A DNA stretch of 64,000 bases from Fuerstiella sp. (GTDB lineage Bacteria > Planctomycetota > Planctomycetia > Planctomycetales > Planctomycetaceae), in contig JAPYTO010000002.1 in the NCBI GenBank assembly GCA_029941865.1, positions 1 to 64,000 on the forward strand, read 5' to 3'. A model generated the notes under the pieces. It saw only the letters and a list, made by a program, of their open reading frames with translations, was not told where the DNA came from and ran no database searches. Position numbers and translations under genes: made by a program. Below are positions 28,993 to 41,759 of this stretch, piece by piece (position 1 is the first letter of the stretch; each line of letters starts with the position of its first letter).

Positions 28993-31900
28993 ATGAGGTT
29001 TCAAATGGCAAGGATTGCCCACGTGAGAACATCGCACGAATGGCGGACAATCATCAAGGGAAGTGTTTCCTTATGCACTGCCCTGTGCCTGCTTTTGAGC
29101 CTGGAATGTCCTGCCCAACAAGCGGTCCCTTCGCCGCGGGCCAGCGTGCTGACGATCGTGGCGGCAGAGGACCTGCCAGCGGCATTCTTTGCGGGACCGG
29201 TTCCAAGGACTGCGGCAATCGCTGACGACGCGTCGCTAAACGATGTGTGCAGTGTCGGCCGCGATGTCTGGGCCGTCGGCGACCGAGGAGTGATCGTTCG
29301 CAGCCATGACGGCGGCAACACCTGGCAGACTGCGGTCCTGCCCTTTGAATGTAGTTTGCAGAGCGTTTGTTTCCTGACGAATCAGATCGGCTACGTCGCC
29401 GGAGCTCGGTTTGATCACTTCGCAAGGCGGTATCATGGAGTTCTCTTGAAAACCAGAGATGGCGGTGACACCTGGCAGCACGTTGCTTCGACGGGGGCCG
29501 CTGTCACAACCCCGGGAGTTTCGATCTCCGGTGTTCATGCCGGATCGGATTTGCCGCCGCTTAGTTACGTCCGATTCTTCGACATGGAAAACGGAGTCGC
29601 CATCGGTCGATTGACGGTGGCAGGCCAGTCGAGCGTGCTGCGGACCGACGATGGCGGCCGAACGTGGAGGTCACTGAAGACGGAGGAGCCGAGTGGACGG
29701 TGGACAGCGGGAGCGTTTCTAACTCCCGGTGACGGCATTGTTGTCGGTTCGGGCAGCGCTTACGGAGCTGTGGTTGGCGAGCAACTCGTAACCCTGGCAA
29801 GGCCGCTTCGCACGTTTCGGGAAGTTAACGGAGCAACACTTTCACGTGACGGTCATGGCTGGCTGGTCGGCGATGGGGGATTCCTGCTGCAAAGTCGGGA
29901 CGGAGGAATCTCGTGGGTGCTGCCCGTGGGGCGACTGCCAACTCGACTCAACGACGTGGTTGATTTCTCCAGTGTTGACAGGAATGGGACGAACGTTTGC
30001 ATCGCCGGAAGTCCTGGCAGCGTTGTCCTGCACAGCAATGACGATGGCCGATCGTGGACGTTTCGGCGGGTCTCTTCGGCTGCTCCCATACGACAGGTGC
30101 GATTTATCGACACGACGACAGTCCTTGCTGTCGGAGCATTTGGCGTAATCCATCGGTCACAGGACGCTGGTCTGACATGGGCTCCCGTCCGCAACGGCGA
30201 TTATCGAGCGGCCATCATGTGTCTGGTCACGAACCCGGAAGATGTCTCGCTACGAATGCTGGCCAGCATCAGCGGCGACCAGGGTTTTCGGTCAGTGGTG
30301 GTACAACCATCCGCACGCCTGGCCAGCGAGAACATTGACGATCAATTGGCCGCCCGCGAAATGCAGGTTGCGACAGCACAGGTGGGGGGAAACCAGTTTG
30401 TTCAGGACTGGATGTTTGCACGCACGCAACCGTTGCAGGAACTTGTGCGAGACGAGCTGTTGAAGTCGTGGGCTGGACAGACCGATGACCGCGTTAGTGA
30501 ATTGCTGCCGCAACGTCTGGCAGAAACGATCCGAATCTGGCGACCGGATGTGATTTGCATCGAACGTTCTGCTGATGTCGACGAAATTGCTGATGTCTGG
30601 CTGCAGGCCATCGACGTCGCCATGAACATCGCTTCCGGTCGAGATCAGCGGGGTGCCATTCTGGATTCGGTCGGACTGGCACCATGGCAGGTGACCCGCG
30701 TATTTCGGGGCCTCACGAATAAGGAGACATCACCGCTGAGCTTTCCGGGCGATACGCTGCTGCCAAATCTGGGGACCACCGCAGATCTGATTTCAAACCA
30801 CTGCCAGCGGCTGACTCCTTCGGTAGCGATCGCCGCTGCCACAGCTGGTGAACCTGTTGCCTCGTCGTACGCAGCGCATTCGCATGCATCTACCGCAGCA
30901 GCCACGCCGACACATTTTTTTCCCGGTGGAATGGCGGCGCCCGGCTCAGCGTCCCGGCGGTCGTTGACTCATGTAAGCCCGGAAGAACGTAGACGGCTGG
31001 AACAAATCAGCCAGCGGGAAAAGACGCAACGTGCGGCACTCACCGGACATCTGTCTCAGCGAACAACGCCGCTCAGTCTGATTGCACATCTGCAGACCCT
31101 GGGGGACGACCTGCCGAACAGTCTCGCGTTGCAGCAACTGCAGCATCTCGTGGATCTTTACAAATCCGAAGATAATCTCGAAGGCATGATCGCTGTCCTG
31201 AAGGAACTGATCAATCGCTTTCCCCGGACGCCGGAGTCGGCCCTGGCGGCGGAACAGCTGTTTCAGTTTTATTCCTCAGAAGAACTTCGTTTTCTGAGAC
31301 GCAACGTCAGCGAAGAATACGCCGGGGACGGTATTCAGCCGGTCGGTTATCGGCTGCCGGCGGCAGCGGCGGGGAGTATTCCCATCGTTCGTTCCGGCAC
31401 TGGCACGCTGCTCTGGAATCCGTCCGGTTCTGATCGGCGCGCGGTCGACGTTCAGTGGAACGAGAATGCGGACCGAGCGTTGCGAGTCCTGCGTTCGTTG
31501 GCACCGGAGGTCGCGAATTCTCCGCAACTGCTTCTGCGGCAGGCGGCCAACGTCCGTCGCGGCGGTGAGTTTGGAGCGAACAGTACGCTGCTGGCCAAAG
31601 CGGCAGGGGGCAGCGATCTGTTTGCCCTGCTGGCTCGAGCCGAACAGGGAGCCGTACATGGGGCAGCGGAAACGACCGTGCCGACGATCAACCTGCCGAA
31701 GGCAAGGGCCAAACCTGTGCTGGACGGCCAGCTGACCGAGCAGTGCTGGCAGGACGCGATTGAGCTGCATCTGGCAGTTTCGAATGATGGCTCGGTCGTC
31801 ACGACCGCCGACTGCCTGATCATGCTGGCATGGGACGACGATCATGTTTACGTCGCCGGGCGAATGGAACACTGTCCCGGTCACTCAAACCAAATGAACC

Positions 31901-32298
31901 ACACCGTCGATCGATTTCACGACGCAAAGCACGGCACGCTGGACCGCGTGAATATCACTTTTGATGTCGACCGTGATTACACAACCGGCTTCGAATTCGT
32001 CATTGATGAAAGCGGTCAGACAAGCGAACGGTGCTGGACGGCTGGAAACTGGAATCCGCAATGGTTTGTCGACGCAGAAGCCGACGAAACATCGTGGCGT
32101 TTCGAGATGGCGATTCCCCAGGCAGAACTTCAGACCACACCGCTTCGTCCGGGGAGCCTGTGGGGTATCCGAATTCGGCGACTGGCCCCCGGAGTCATCG
32201 AACAAACACTGAAAGACCCAGAGACGGAAAACGCCGTGGCTCACACAAATGGACATGGTCTGTTGAGATTCATTCGAAACCGAAAACAGTCCCGGTGA
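28993..32298 (+). CDS. Large secreted YCF48-like propeller protein with CBM9-like C-terminus
   Basis: The 1101 residues begin with an N-terminal signal segment (SLCTALCLLLSLECPAQQ). Residues ~85-400 are a YCF48/BNR-type beta-propeller, with at least six Asp-box-like repeats such as SHDGGNTW, TRDGGDTW, TDDGGRTW, SRDGGISW, SNDDGRSW and SQDAGLTW. Residues ~400-620 contain GDQGFRSV, an R-x2-E segment and RIWRPDVI, vaguely like a PIG-L deacetylase lacking its metal ligands. A tetratricopeptide-like helix pair is near 713-765. Residues ~896-1099 resemble a CBM9/DOMON-type carbohydrate-binding sandwich (KPVLDGQLTEQCWQDA). A surface or periplasmic polysaccharide-interacting role is inferred. ATG at 28993 is used; an ATG four codons on is an alternative. 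Confidence 0.85.
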   Translation: MRFQMARIAHVRTSHEWRTIIKGSVSLCTALCLLLSLECPAQQAVPSPRASVLTIVAAEDLPAAFFAGPVPRTAAIADDASLNDVCSVGRDVWAVGDRGVIVRSHDGGNTWQTAVLPFECSLQSVCFLTNQIGYVAGARFDHFARRYHGVLLKTRDGGDTWQHVASTGAAVTTPGVSISGVHAGSDLPPLSYVRFFDMENGVAIGRLTVAGQSSVLRTDDGGRTWRSLKTEEPSGRWTAGAFLTPGDGIVVGSGSAYGAVVGEQLVTLARPLRTFREVNGATLSRDGHGWLVGDGGFLLQSRDGGISWVLPVGRLPTRLNDVVDFSSVDRNGTNVCIAGSPGSVVLHSNDDGRSWTFRRVSSAAPIRQVRFIDTTTVLAVGAFGVIHRSQDAGLTWAPVRNGDYRAAIMCLVTNPEDVSLRMLASISGDQGFRSVVVQPSARLASENIDDQLAAREMQVATAQVGGNQFVQDWMFARTQPLQELVRDELLKSWAGQTDDRVSELLPQRLAETIRIWRPDVICIERSADVDEIADVWLQAIDVAMNIASGRDQRGAILDSVGLAPWQVTRVFRGLTNKETSPLSFPGDTLLPNLGTTADLISNHCQRLTPSVAIAAATAGEPVASSYAAHSHASTAAATPTHFFPGGMAAPGSASRRSLTHVSPEERRRLEQISQREKTQRAALTGHLSQRTTPLSLIAHLQTLGDDLPNSLALQQLQHLVDLYKSEDNLEGMIAVLKELINRFPRTPESALAAEQLFQFYSSEELRFLRRNVSEEYAGDGIQPVGYRLPAAAAGSIPIVRSGTGTLLWNPSGSDRRAVDVQWNENADRALRVLRSLAPEVANSPQLLLRQAANVRRGGEFGANSTLLAKAAGGSDLFALLARAEQGAVHGAAETTVPTINLPKARAKPVLDGQLTEQCWQDAIELHLAVSNDGSVVTTADCLIMLAWDDDHVYVAGRMEHCPGHSNQMNHTVDRFHDAKHGTLDRVNITFDVDRDYTTGFEFVIDESGQTSERCWTAGNWNPQWFVDAEADETSWRFEMAIPQAELQTTPLRPGSLWGIRIRRLAPGVIEQTLKDPETENAVAHTNGHGLLRFIRNRKQSR

Positions 32299-33034
32299 CT
32301 GTTCGACGTCACGTGTCTCGTGTTTATTGCAGCGATTTTCGCTGACTCATGGCCGCGGTTGACGTGTTTTGCCAGCAGAACGACTGCCCCCACGAACCAG
32401 AACCGGTTCCGTCCGTTTGTAAATTGCTCCAGCAATCCGCCGTATTCGTCGCCTGCAGACGCACCTGCGGCGTCCTGCTGTCACTCTGTACTTTGATGAA
32501 CTCTGCGTCTGGCTGAATGAAAACCTGTGGAGCGAACCATATTTGCCGACAATGGAGTTGTGCAGGTGCAGCGATGGTGTTGGCGACTGCTGAGGGGGCT
32601 TCAAAGAAGAGGACGCGGCGACCACGAATGATCTGAAAGCAGCGGGCACCCAAGCCGCTGGCACAGAGAATTCGGTACTTCGGCGGTCAAAAATCATGCC
32701 GCAAGGATCGGGAACACGGCATAAGTCGTGATTCGTCGGCTCTGGGCCAGAAAACGGTTGCAAGTTTGGTTTGGGTCAGGGAGGCCGATTGGCCCGACTT
32801 ACGCGTCAAAAAACACAGCGTTTTCGCCTTCAAGTTGCGCGGAAAGACCCGAATTTACAAGGTTGGGGCATTCCGTGACCGATCAGTCCACAAGAAGGTG
32901 AACTTGAGGATTTGCATCTCGGACCATTTGCCGCAAAACTATGGGGAAGTCGTTCTTCTCTCAGGCGTCCGCGCCCCGGTACTCCACGTGTGTTCTTTCC
33001 ACTTCCTCCTGATTCTTCATAGTTTTCAGTCAAC
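32299..33034. other. Gap with repeat copy C and possible decayed gene
   Basis: These 736 bases carry copy C of the ~72-bp repeat just after the propeller gene. On the minus strand at about 32350-32760, two overlapping frames contain protein-like stretches (CGMIFDRRSTEF; IWFAPQVFIQPDAEF) that could be one gene split by a frameshift. I cannot identify the family and do not call it. The last ~100 bases should hold the promoter of the zinc-ribbon gene. Confidence 0.45.
32327..32410 (+). repeat. Dispersed ~72-bp intergenic repeat, copy C
   Basis: The core from 32327 (TTGCAGCGA) to CCCACGAACC ending at 32398 aligns with copies A and B. The shared blocks are CGCTGACT..TGGCCGCG and GCCCCCACGA. It begins 29 bases after the stop of the propeller gene, in the same orientation as that gene. 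It is the most diverged of the three copies. Confidence 0.65.
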
Positions 33035-34867
33035 ATGTCCATATCATTTGAGAGTTGTTCGGGCTGTGATGCCTTCATCCTGTCTGGCACCAAAGAGTGT
33101 CCGCAGTGTGGCCAGGTTCTCGACGCCAATCGTGCCAAGCCAAAGGTGACCTCGGAGGAACTTGGTGTACGCAAGTTTCGGGATATGTTTGATCCCTGCC
33201 GGAAATGCAACGAAATGGTCCGTTCCGGGCTTGTTCGTTGTTGGAACTGTAATTCGTTCATGCGTGCTGATATTGAAGCCAAATACCATGAACTGAAGGC
33301 GAAGCCTCAGGCGATCATTTTTAGTGACATCCCGCTGGAAGAACGAACGGAAATGCTGCCTGCCAGCTTCGAGTCCGGCGGGGGCTACGCGCGTTCAATG
33401 TTTGACGCCGAAGAAGAAGATAACGCGGAATTCACCTTGAATAACCTCCCTGTGACCGACGTTGGCGGTGCCGAATTCGAACTCGCTTCGCTCGCACCAG
33501 CCGCGGCCGCTCCACAACCTGTCGCACCCGCACCCGTGGCGAAGCCTGTCGCGAACGAAGAATCCACGGATACAGCCCCTGCAGAAAAAGCTGACAGTGC
33601 GGCTTCGTCCGTGCGGTCGACGTCGGATGCTGCTAAGCCCGATGACGCTGCAGCGACGGACGGTGCCGTCAGCAAGGAGACTGAACCGACGTCGAAGGAG
33701 CAGAAGTCATCCGGCGACATTGACGACGTTGACCTGGTCGGTATTGCCATGCAGGACGAAAAAGCAGAAAAACGCCGCCAACGTGGCAAGGTGATGGAGT
33801 CGCGTCGCAAGCGAATTCTGTTGCCATGTTCCTGTGGCGCGTGGATTCGCGTCAGCCACGATCAAGGTGGTCGTACTCTGCGCTGCAAGCAGTGCAAGAA
33901 CCCCTTCATTGTGCCGGACATCAAGAAGAAAGAAAAAGGCCCGCAGGAAGCCCGGCGGGTCAACGTGCCGCAGATCAAACTCGGCTGGCTTGAGGATCTG
34001 CAGTTTCACGTCATTGCACCGACGGACGTGGTCTTGAAGCCCGGGAGTCTGGCAAAGACGTTCGAGAACGTGGATGGCATCTTCCACGAGACGGGCCTGT
34101 ACCTCGTGAAGTATGCAGCGCCAGCAAAAAAAAGCATGTTCGGAAAGGCGGCGGACGGCCCACCGGCGGTTGGGCAGCAACGCGTACAGATCAGGGAACA
34201 CATTCAAAAGACCGGAGCCGTTGCCGAACTGCCGTTTGGCGAACTACACACCGTGACTGCGGAACAGACGGCTAAGATTCGACTGATCCAGCCCGTCACT
34301 GAGGCTCACGAAAGTATGTTCGCGGGTGTGCCGGTGTTCGGAGACGGCCGCATCGCTGTTTACATGCCTCTTGAATTGACAGAAAATCGTCAGGCCTTTA
34401 TCTCGATGCCGTTAAGCGTTTATCGCAGATTTTCCGAGCACGCGAGCGACCTGTTCGGGCTGAAGATCCCGGCAGAAGCCAACGGTGTTCCTGCGGCCGA
34501 GGAAACGGACACGCTGTTCTGCTTCCTGAGCGAAGTGAAGATTGAAGCCGTCAAGAACGTGGCCTATTACGAGAACGATCCCGGTTTCGATCTCGAGTTG
34601 TCTGGATACGTTTGCGGAACCTGCGGTGTGGCCATCACTGAGAGTTCTCGAAAAAACAAGAAACTTGGCGGGGCTGCCGGCAAGGGGCTCGCCAAGGCCA
34701 AGTGCCCAAAATGCAACAACAAATTCAGCGACCAGAAGGCCTATCGAGTCACCGCGAGAGCGGAGGGTGGCGAAGAAGTTGAAGATGTCGACGACGTGCT
34801 GAAACCAAAAGCACAGGAAGCTGCGGCAGTGCCAGCAAGCTCAGCGACCGACGATGCTTCGTCCTGA
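33035..34867 (+). CDS. Multi-zinc-ribbon protein with disordered linker
   Basis: This 610-residue cytoplasmic protein is not recognised as a known family. It has two N-terminal zinc-ribbon pairs (C8, C11, C22, C25; then C55/C58 with a following C-x2-C). A ~170-residue Ala/Pro/Asp/Ser-rich linker follows, then a ribbon at about residues 264-288 (PCSCGAW..RCKQCKNPF). A globular region covers ~300-510. A fourth ribbon is at about 525-560 (YVCGTCGVA..KCPKCNNKF), with an acidic tail after it. Four separate zinc ribbons suggest nucleic-acid or RNA-polymerase contact, or a protein-scaffold role. The stop lies 17 bases from the convergent waaA end. ATG at 33035 is preceded by TTTTCAGTCAAC, a weak ribosome-binding site. 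Confidence 0.78.
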   Translation: MSISFESCSGCDAFILSGTKECPQCGQVLDANRAKPKVTSEELGVRKFRDMFDPCRKCNEMVRSGLVRCWNCNSFMRADIEAKYHELKAKPQAIIFSDIPLEERTEMLPASFESGGGYARSMFDAEEEDNAEFTLNNLPVTDVGGAEFELASLAPAAAAPQPVAPAPVAKPVANEESTDTAPAEKADSAASSVRSTSDAAKPDDAAATDGAVSKETEPTSKEQKSSGDIDDVDLVGIAMQDEKAEKRRQRGKVMESRRKRILLPCSCGAWIRVSHDQGGRTLRCKQCKNPFIVPDIKKKEKGPQEARRVNVPQIKLGWLEDLQFHVIAPTDVVLKPGSLAKTFENVDGIFHETGLYLVKYAAPAKKSMFGKAADGPPAVGQQRVQIREHIQKTGAVAELPFGELHTVTAEQTAKIRLIQPVTEAHESMFAGVPVFGDGRIAVYMPLELTENRQAFISMPLSVYRRFSEHASDLFGLKIPAEANGVPAAEETDTLFCFLSEVKIEAVKNVAYYENDPGFDLELSGYVCGTCGVAITESSRKNKKLGGAAGKGLAKAKCPKCNNKFSDQKAYRVTARAEGGEEVEDVDDVLKPKAQEAAAVPASSATDDASS

Positions 34868-34883
34868 GTGAGTGCGGAGTCGG

Positions 34884-36206
34884 TCATGCGGCGTCGCGAC
34901 TGGCAAGTCTGCCACCGGATAATTCGTCGCACAGCAGGCGCGTCGTCTTTTCCACGGCTCCTTGCTGGGCGACAATGATTTTGCGGGCATTTTGCCCCAG
35001 CCGATTCCGTGCATCCGCGTCAGACAGCAGTCTCTTCACTGTGGGCAGAAACTCGTCCTGCGTTTGCAATTGTACGGCGGCTTCCGCGCGACGCAGTTGG
35101 TCGACGATGTCCTTGAAGTTCCATGTGTTGGGACCGAACAGTACGGCGGCTCCGTGAGCTGCCGGTTCAAGCATATTCTGTCCGCCGCGTGGACCGAAAC
35201 TTCCGCCCACGAAAGCGATGTCCGCCAGTCCCCAGCAGGCAGACAGTTCGCCGATGGTGTCCAACAGGATGGCCGCATTACGTGGTGCCGCGTTTTCCTC
35301 GCTGGATTCTGAACGTCGATACAACTGGCATCCTGAGGCACGAACCACGGCCGCCACGTCATCAAATCGTTCTTTGTGTCGGGGAACCAGAATCAATCGC
35401 AGGTTGGTTCGCTCTTTCCGCAGTTCCATCCAGGCATCCAATGCCATCTGTTCTTCCGGATGCTGCGTGCTGCCGGCAATCAGCACGACATCGCCGTCCG
35501 AAATTGAAAATAGTCTTCGAAATTCGATCGTGGCAGCGTTCTCGTGATTCGCTGTCACACCGTCAAACTTTATGGAACCGGTGACCTGTGTTGCTGTCGC
35601 GGAGGTGCCGAGTCTTCGCAATCGACTGGCATATTCTTCCGTCTGTGCGGCGACGACATTAAACTGCCCAAGCAGCGGGGCCATGATTGGCCTCACACGC
35701 GAGTAGCCTCGAAAGCTGCGTTCACTCATCCTGGCATTTGCCAGCGCTGTCATGACGCCCGCTGTGCCACATTCACTCAGGAAATTGGGCCAGAGTTCCA
35801 ATTCGACAAGGACGACCATGGCCGGTTTTACACGCCGAATGGCATTCGCGACGGCCCAGGAAAAATCGAGCGGAAACCATGAAACAGTGCAGTCCGAGAA
35901 TCTTGAGGTGGCCAGCCCGAAGCCGGTGTCTGTCGAGGACGTGACGACGATCCGAAAGGTATCGCCGGTTTCAGTGCGAAAAGCGTCCACGATTTTCTGT
36001 AGCTGCACAACTTCGCCGACACTGACCGCATGAAACCACACCACCGGATTGTCGCCAGTACTGATCGGCAGACTTCCAAATAGTTTTTCACGCCACCCGT
36101 TGCGATATCGCCCGTGGCGAAGACTTCGCCACAGAATAACGGGTGACAGCACCAGCAAAAGAAGTACGTAGATGCAGTTCAAAATCCACTTCATCAGGGA
36201 ATCCAT
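34884..36206 (-). CDS. waaA: 3-deoxy-D-manno-octulosonic acid transferase
   Basis: WaaA (KdtA) adds Kdo residues from CMP-Kdo to lipid IVA at the inner membrane, the first core-oligosaccharide step. The N-terminal membrane anchor ([21 protein letters not shown]) is typical. The GT30 N-domain has [14 protein letters not shown] and the glycosyltransferase B-fold link [16 protein letters not shown], with the acidic catalytic region. The C-domain shows [16 protein letters not shown] and [21 protein letters not shown]. It starts 14 bases after the secA stop and is probably co-transcribed with secA. With lpxC and lpxA in the same window, it supports LPS production by this organism. Confidence 0.95.
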   Translation of the reverse strand: MDSLMKWILNCIYVLLLLVLSPVILWRSLRHGRYRNGWREKLFGSLPISTGDNPVVWFHAVSVGEVVQLQKIVDAFRTETGDTFRIVVTSSTDTGFGLATSRFSDCTVSWFPLDFSWAVANAIRRVKPAMVVLVELELWPNFLSECGTAGVMTALANARMSERSFRGYSRVRPIMAPLLGQFNVVAAQTEEYASRLRRLGTSATATQVTGSIKFDGVTANHENAATIEFRRLFSISDGDVVLIAGSTQHPEEQMALDAWMELRKERTNLRLILVPRHKERFDDVAAVVRASGCQLYRRSESSEENAAPRNAAILLDTIGELSACWGLADIAFVGGSFGPRGGQNMLEPAAHGAAVLFGPNTWNFKDIVDQLRRAEAAVQLQTQDEFLPTVKRLLSDADARNRLGQNARKIIVAQQGAVEKTTRLLCDELSGGRLASRDAA

Positions 36207-36220
36207 TCCTGTCTGCAGAG

Positions 36221-39766
<3,546 letters not shown>

Positions 39767-40343
39767 GTCCGAAGTGTGTCCTCAAAAAAACACGTTATCT
39801 CAGCGATGCGTTGTCTGACACCGCACTGCAATTTCAGCAGTCAACCGCTTGGCCAACTGTCAGACAGTCTGCCTGACCAGCCCGGCAATCCGTTCCGGAC
39901 GCCCCGCCCAATTGTCGTAACCTGTGTGCCTGCAAGTGTATTAGAACGAGCGAAACTCGGTCAATGGAGACCAGATGGCCGATCCTTCGAACTGACAGGG
40001 CAACTTGCATACCTAACAAATCGCCTGGTTTCGGATATTATCTGCGGTTTTTGGGAATCCTGAGTTTCCTTCATTGGGAATGGGGCAGGATATTTGCCGC
40101 CGCGGTTCGTTGGAAATCCCCGTATCCTGTCACCGTGAGGTATTTCCGCCGGCGGGTTTCTTAGCGATCCGTTGGCCGCGGGCTCCGACTGCATCTGACT
40201 GACAACCGTGCCTTGCGGAAATTAATCTGGCCGGTGATTGACCCGTTTTCAGAAAAACCAGGCTGCGACAGAGGCCCTGGCGATTCCTGACGTCGGCGTG
40301 TCGGGGTATCATGCGTCAACTTGTTCAACCGAAGAGGCTCTGA
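39767..40343. other. Divergent gap, small palindrome
   Basis: These 577 bases lie between leftward secA and the rightward sulfite-oxidase-like gene. There is no believable gene. An interrupted palindrome ACTGTC-A-GACAGT (39856-39868) sits 90 bases upstream of secA and is a candidate operator. No SecM-like arrest peptide or known RNA is visible. Confidence 0.45.
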
Positions 40344-41030
40344 ATGTACAGCCCCCAGACGGATCCAAAATATCAGCCTGAGGAACTTCCCGGCAGTGAA
40401 AGTCTGCCGGAGAACACTATTATCTCTCCGGACACCATGCGCGCTGATCGCCTTCCGCAGGGACAGCATCGGACTCGAAAGTGGCCCGTGCTGCATGCAG
40501 GGGCTGTGCCGAGTATTGATCCTGCGAAGTGGCGGCTGACGATTGACGGACTGGTGGACAGGCCGCTGAGTTGTTCGCTGGAAGAGTTTCATCAGCTGCC
40601 CCGGCGAAAGGTGTACTCGGACTTCCACTGCGTCACCGCCTGGTCGCGGCTTGGCAACCTGTGGGAAGGCGTCGCTATGACGCGACTGCTGGGCGAAGTC
40701 TGCGTTCAGCAAGGTAGCCAATTCGCGGTTGTTGAGGGTCACGATGAGGGCTGGACCACAAATCTGCCGCTGTCAGCATTGTTGCACGAAGACGTGTTGC
40801 TGGCGGATCGACACGACGGCGAACCAATCGACGACGATCACGGCGGTCCGGTAAGGCTGATCGTGCCGCGACTGTTCGCGTGGAAAAGCGCCAAGTGGGT
40901 CAAGCGGATTACGCTGAGTGCTGACAATATTCCCGGCTATTGGGAACAACTCGGCTACCACAACGTCGGAGATCCCTGGCAAAATCAGCGATATCGTGAC
41001 GATTCGGCATGGATGGCCGCTAATGAATGA
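40344..41030 (+). CDS. Sulfite-oxidase-fold molybdenum cofactor protein
   Basis: This 228-residue protein has the sulfite oxidase/MsrP Moco-binding fold. The molybdenum-ligating Cys is C96 in SDFHCVTAWSRLGNLWEG. Later elements LPLSALLHEDVLLADRHDGEPID and GPVRLIVPRLFAWKSAKWVK build the cofactor pocket. There is no twin-arginine signal, no haem domain and no dimerisation domain, so it is a short cytoplasmic form like YedY-related planctomycete orphans. The substrate could be sulfoxides or sulfite. The redox partner is not encoded nearby. The ATG at 40344 follows GAAGAGG. It reads away from secA and toward nrdR. Confidence 0.88.
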   Translation: MYSPQTDPKYQPEELPGSESLPENTIISPDTMRADRLPQGQHRTRKWPVLHAGAVPSIDPAKWRLTIDGLVDRPLSCSLEEFHQLPRRKVYSDFHCVTAWSRLGNLWEGVAMTRLLGEVCVQQGSQFAVVEGHDEGWTTNLPLSALLHEDVLLADRHDGEPIDDDHGGPVRLIVPRLFAWKSAKWVKRITLSADNIPGYWEQLGYHNVGDPWQNQRYRDDSAWMAANE

Positions 41031-41172
41031 GAGAAAATTGTCGGTTAGTTCTCAAGTTGCTGCGGTTGGTGTTAGACTTCCGAGGTGACATTCTCTGCCG
41101 CTGGGCGGGGAATTGATCAGCCTGGCCGCCAAAGAGGTTTGTTCAGGCTTCCACTATTCGGAGGACTTCGCC

Positions 41173-41634
41173 ATGCGATGTCCCTTCTGCAAACACGACG
41201 AAACCAAAGTCATCGACTCGCGAAACAGTCAGGATTTTTCCATCCGACGCCGCCGCGAATGTCTGGAATGCAGTCGTCGTTTTACGACTTATGAACGGAT
41301 CGAAGAATCACCAATTAAGGTGATTAAGAAGGATGGATCCCGGGTACCGTTCGACCGAAACCGAATACGAGCGGGTATCGAAAAGGCCTGCTACAAACGC
41401 CCCGTCAGCAACGAACAGATCGATCAGGTCGTTTCTGAAGTCGAAGCCGCCATTTATGAAGACGGTCTGCGCGAACTTCCATCCCGACAGATCGGTGAGT
41501 TGGTCTTCAGTGCACTGCGCGACCTGGACAAAGTTGCGTTTGTCCGTTTCGCATCTGTGTATCGTGAGTTCCAGGACGTCAACGACTTTGTCGAGGAGCT
41601 GCAACCGATTCTGAACGACCTTGATGAAAAGTAA
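41173..41634 (+). CDS. nrdR: Transcriptional repressor NrdR
   Basis: NrdR is the ATP/dATP-sensing zinc repressor of ribonucleotide reductase operons. An N-terminal zinc ribbon ([30 protein letters not shown]) precedes the ATP-cone ([24 protein letters not shown]). The start is ATG at 41173, with GGAGG eight bases before it; the frame is open 20 codons further up but lacks family similarity. The product has 153 residues, the usual length. Its regulated nrd genes are not in this window. Copy B of the ~72-bp repeat starts right after its stop. Confidence 0.96.
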   Translation: MRCPFCKHDETKVIDSRNSQDFSIRRRRECLECSRRFTTYERIEESPIKVIKKDGSRVPFDRNRIRAGIEKACYKRPVSNEQIDQVVSEVEAAIYEDGLRELPSRQIGELVFSALRDLDKVAFVRFASVYREFQDVNDFVEELQPILNDLDEK

Positions 41635-41637
41635 CAC

Positions 41638-41720
41638 CTACAGCGTATCACGCTGACTTGTGGCCGCGGCGAACGTTCTTCCACTAGCGAGAGTTGCTCT
41701 CCCACGAGCCGCACGACCAC
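41638..41720 (+). repeat. Dispersed ~72-bp intergenic repeat, copy B
   Basis: The core runs from CTACAGCGTA at 41638 to CCCACGAGCC ending at 41710. Copy A is almost identical in the first ~40 positions. It begins four bases after the nrdR stop, in the same orientation as nrdR. Its presence argues that the comEC start lies beyond 41720. Confidence 0.75.
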
Positions 41721-41759
41721 ATCTTTTCGAACACTGCTCTAGTCGAGGCTGCGGAATCC

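Noticed and set aside
32766-33149. 127-residue plus-strand frame before the zinc-ribbon gene
   Set aside because: It overlaps the true gene start out of frame and has random composition.
41694-41759. Longer comEC N-terminus from TTG
   Set aside because: The TTG and following codons lie within or next to repeat copy B; GTG at 41760 is preferred, although the longer form cannot be excluded.
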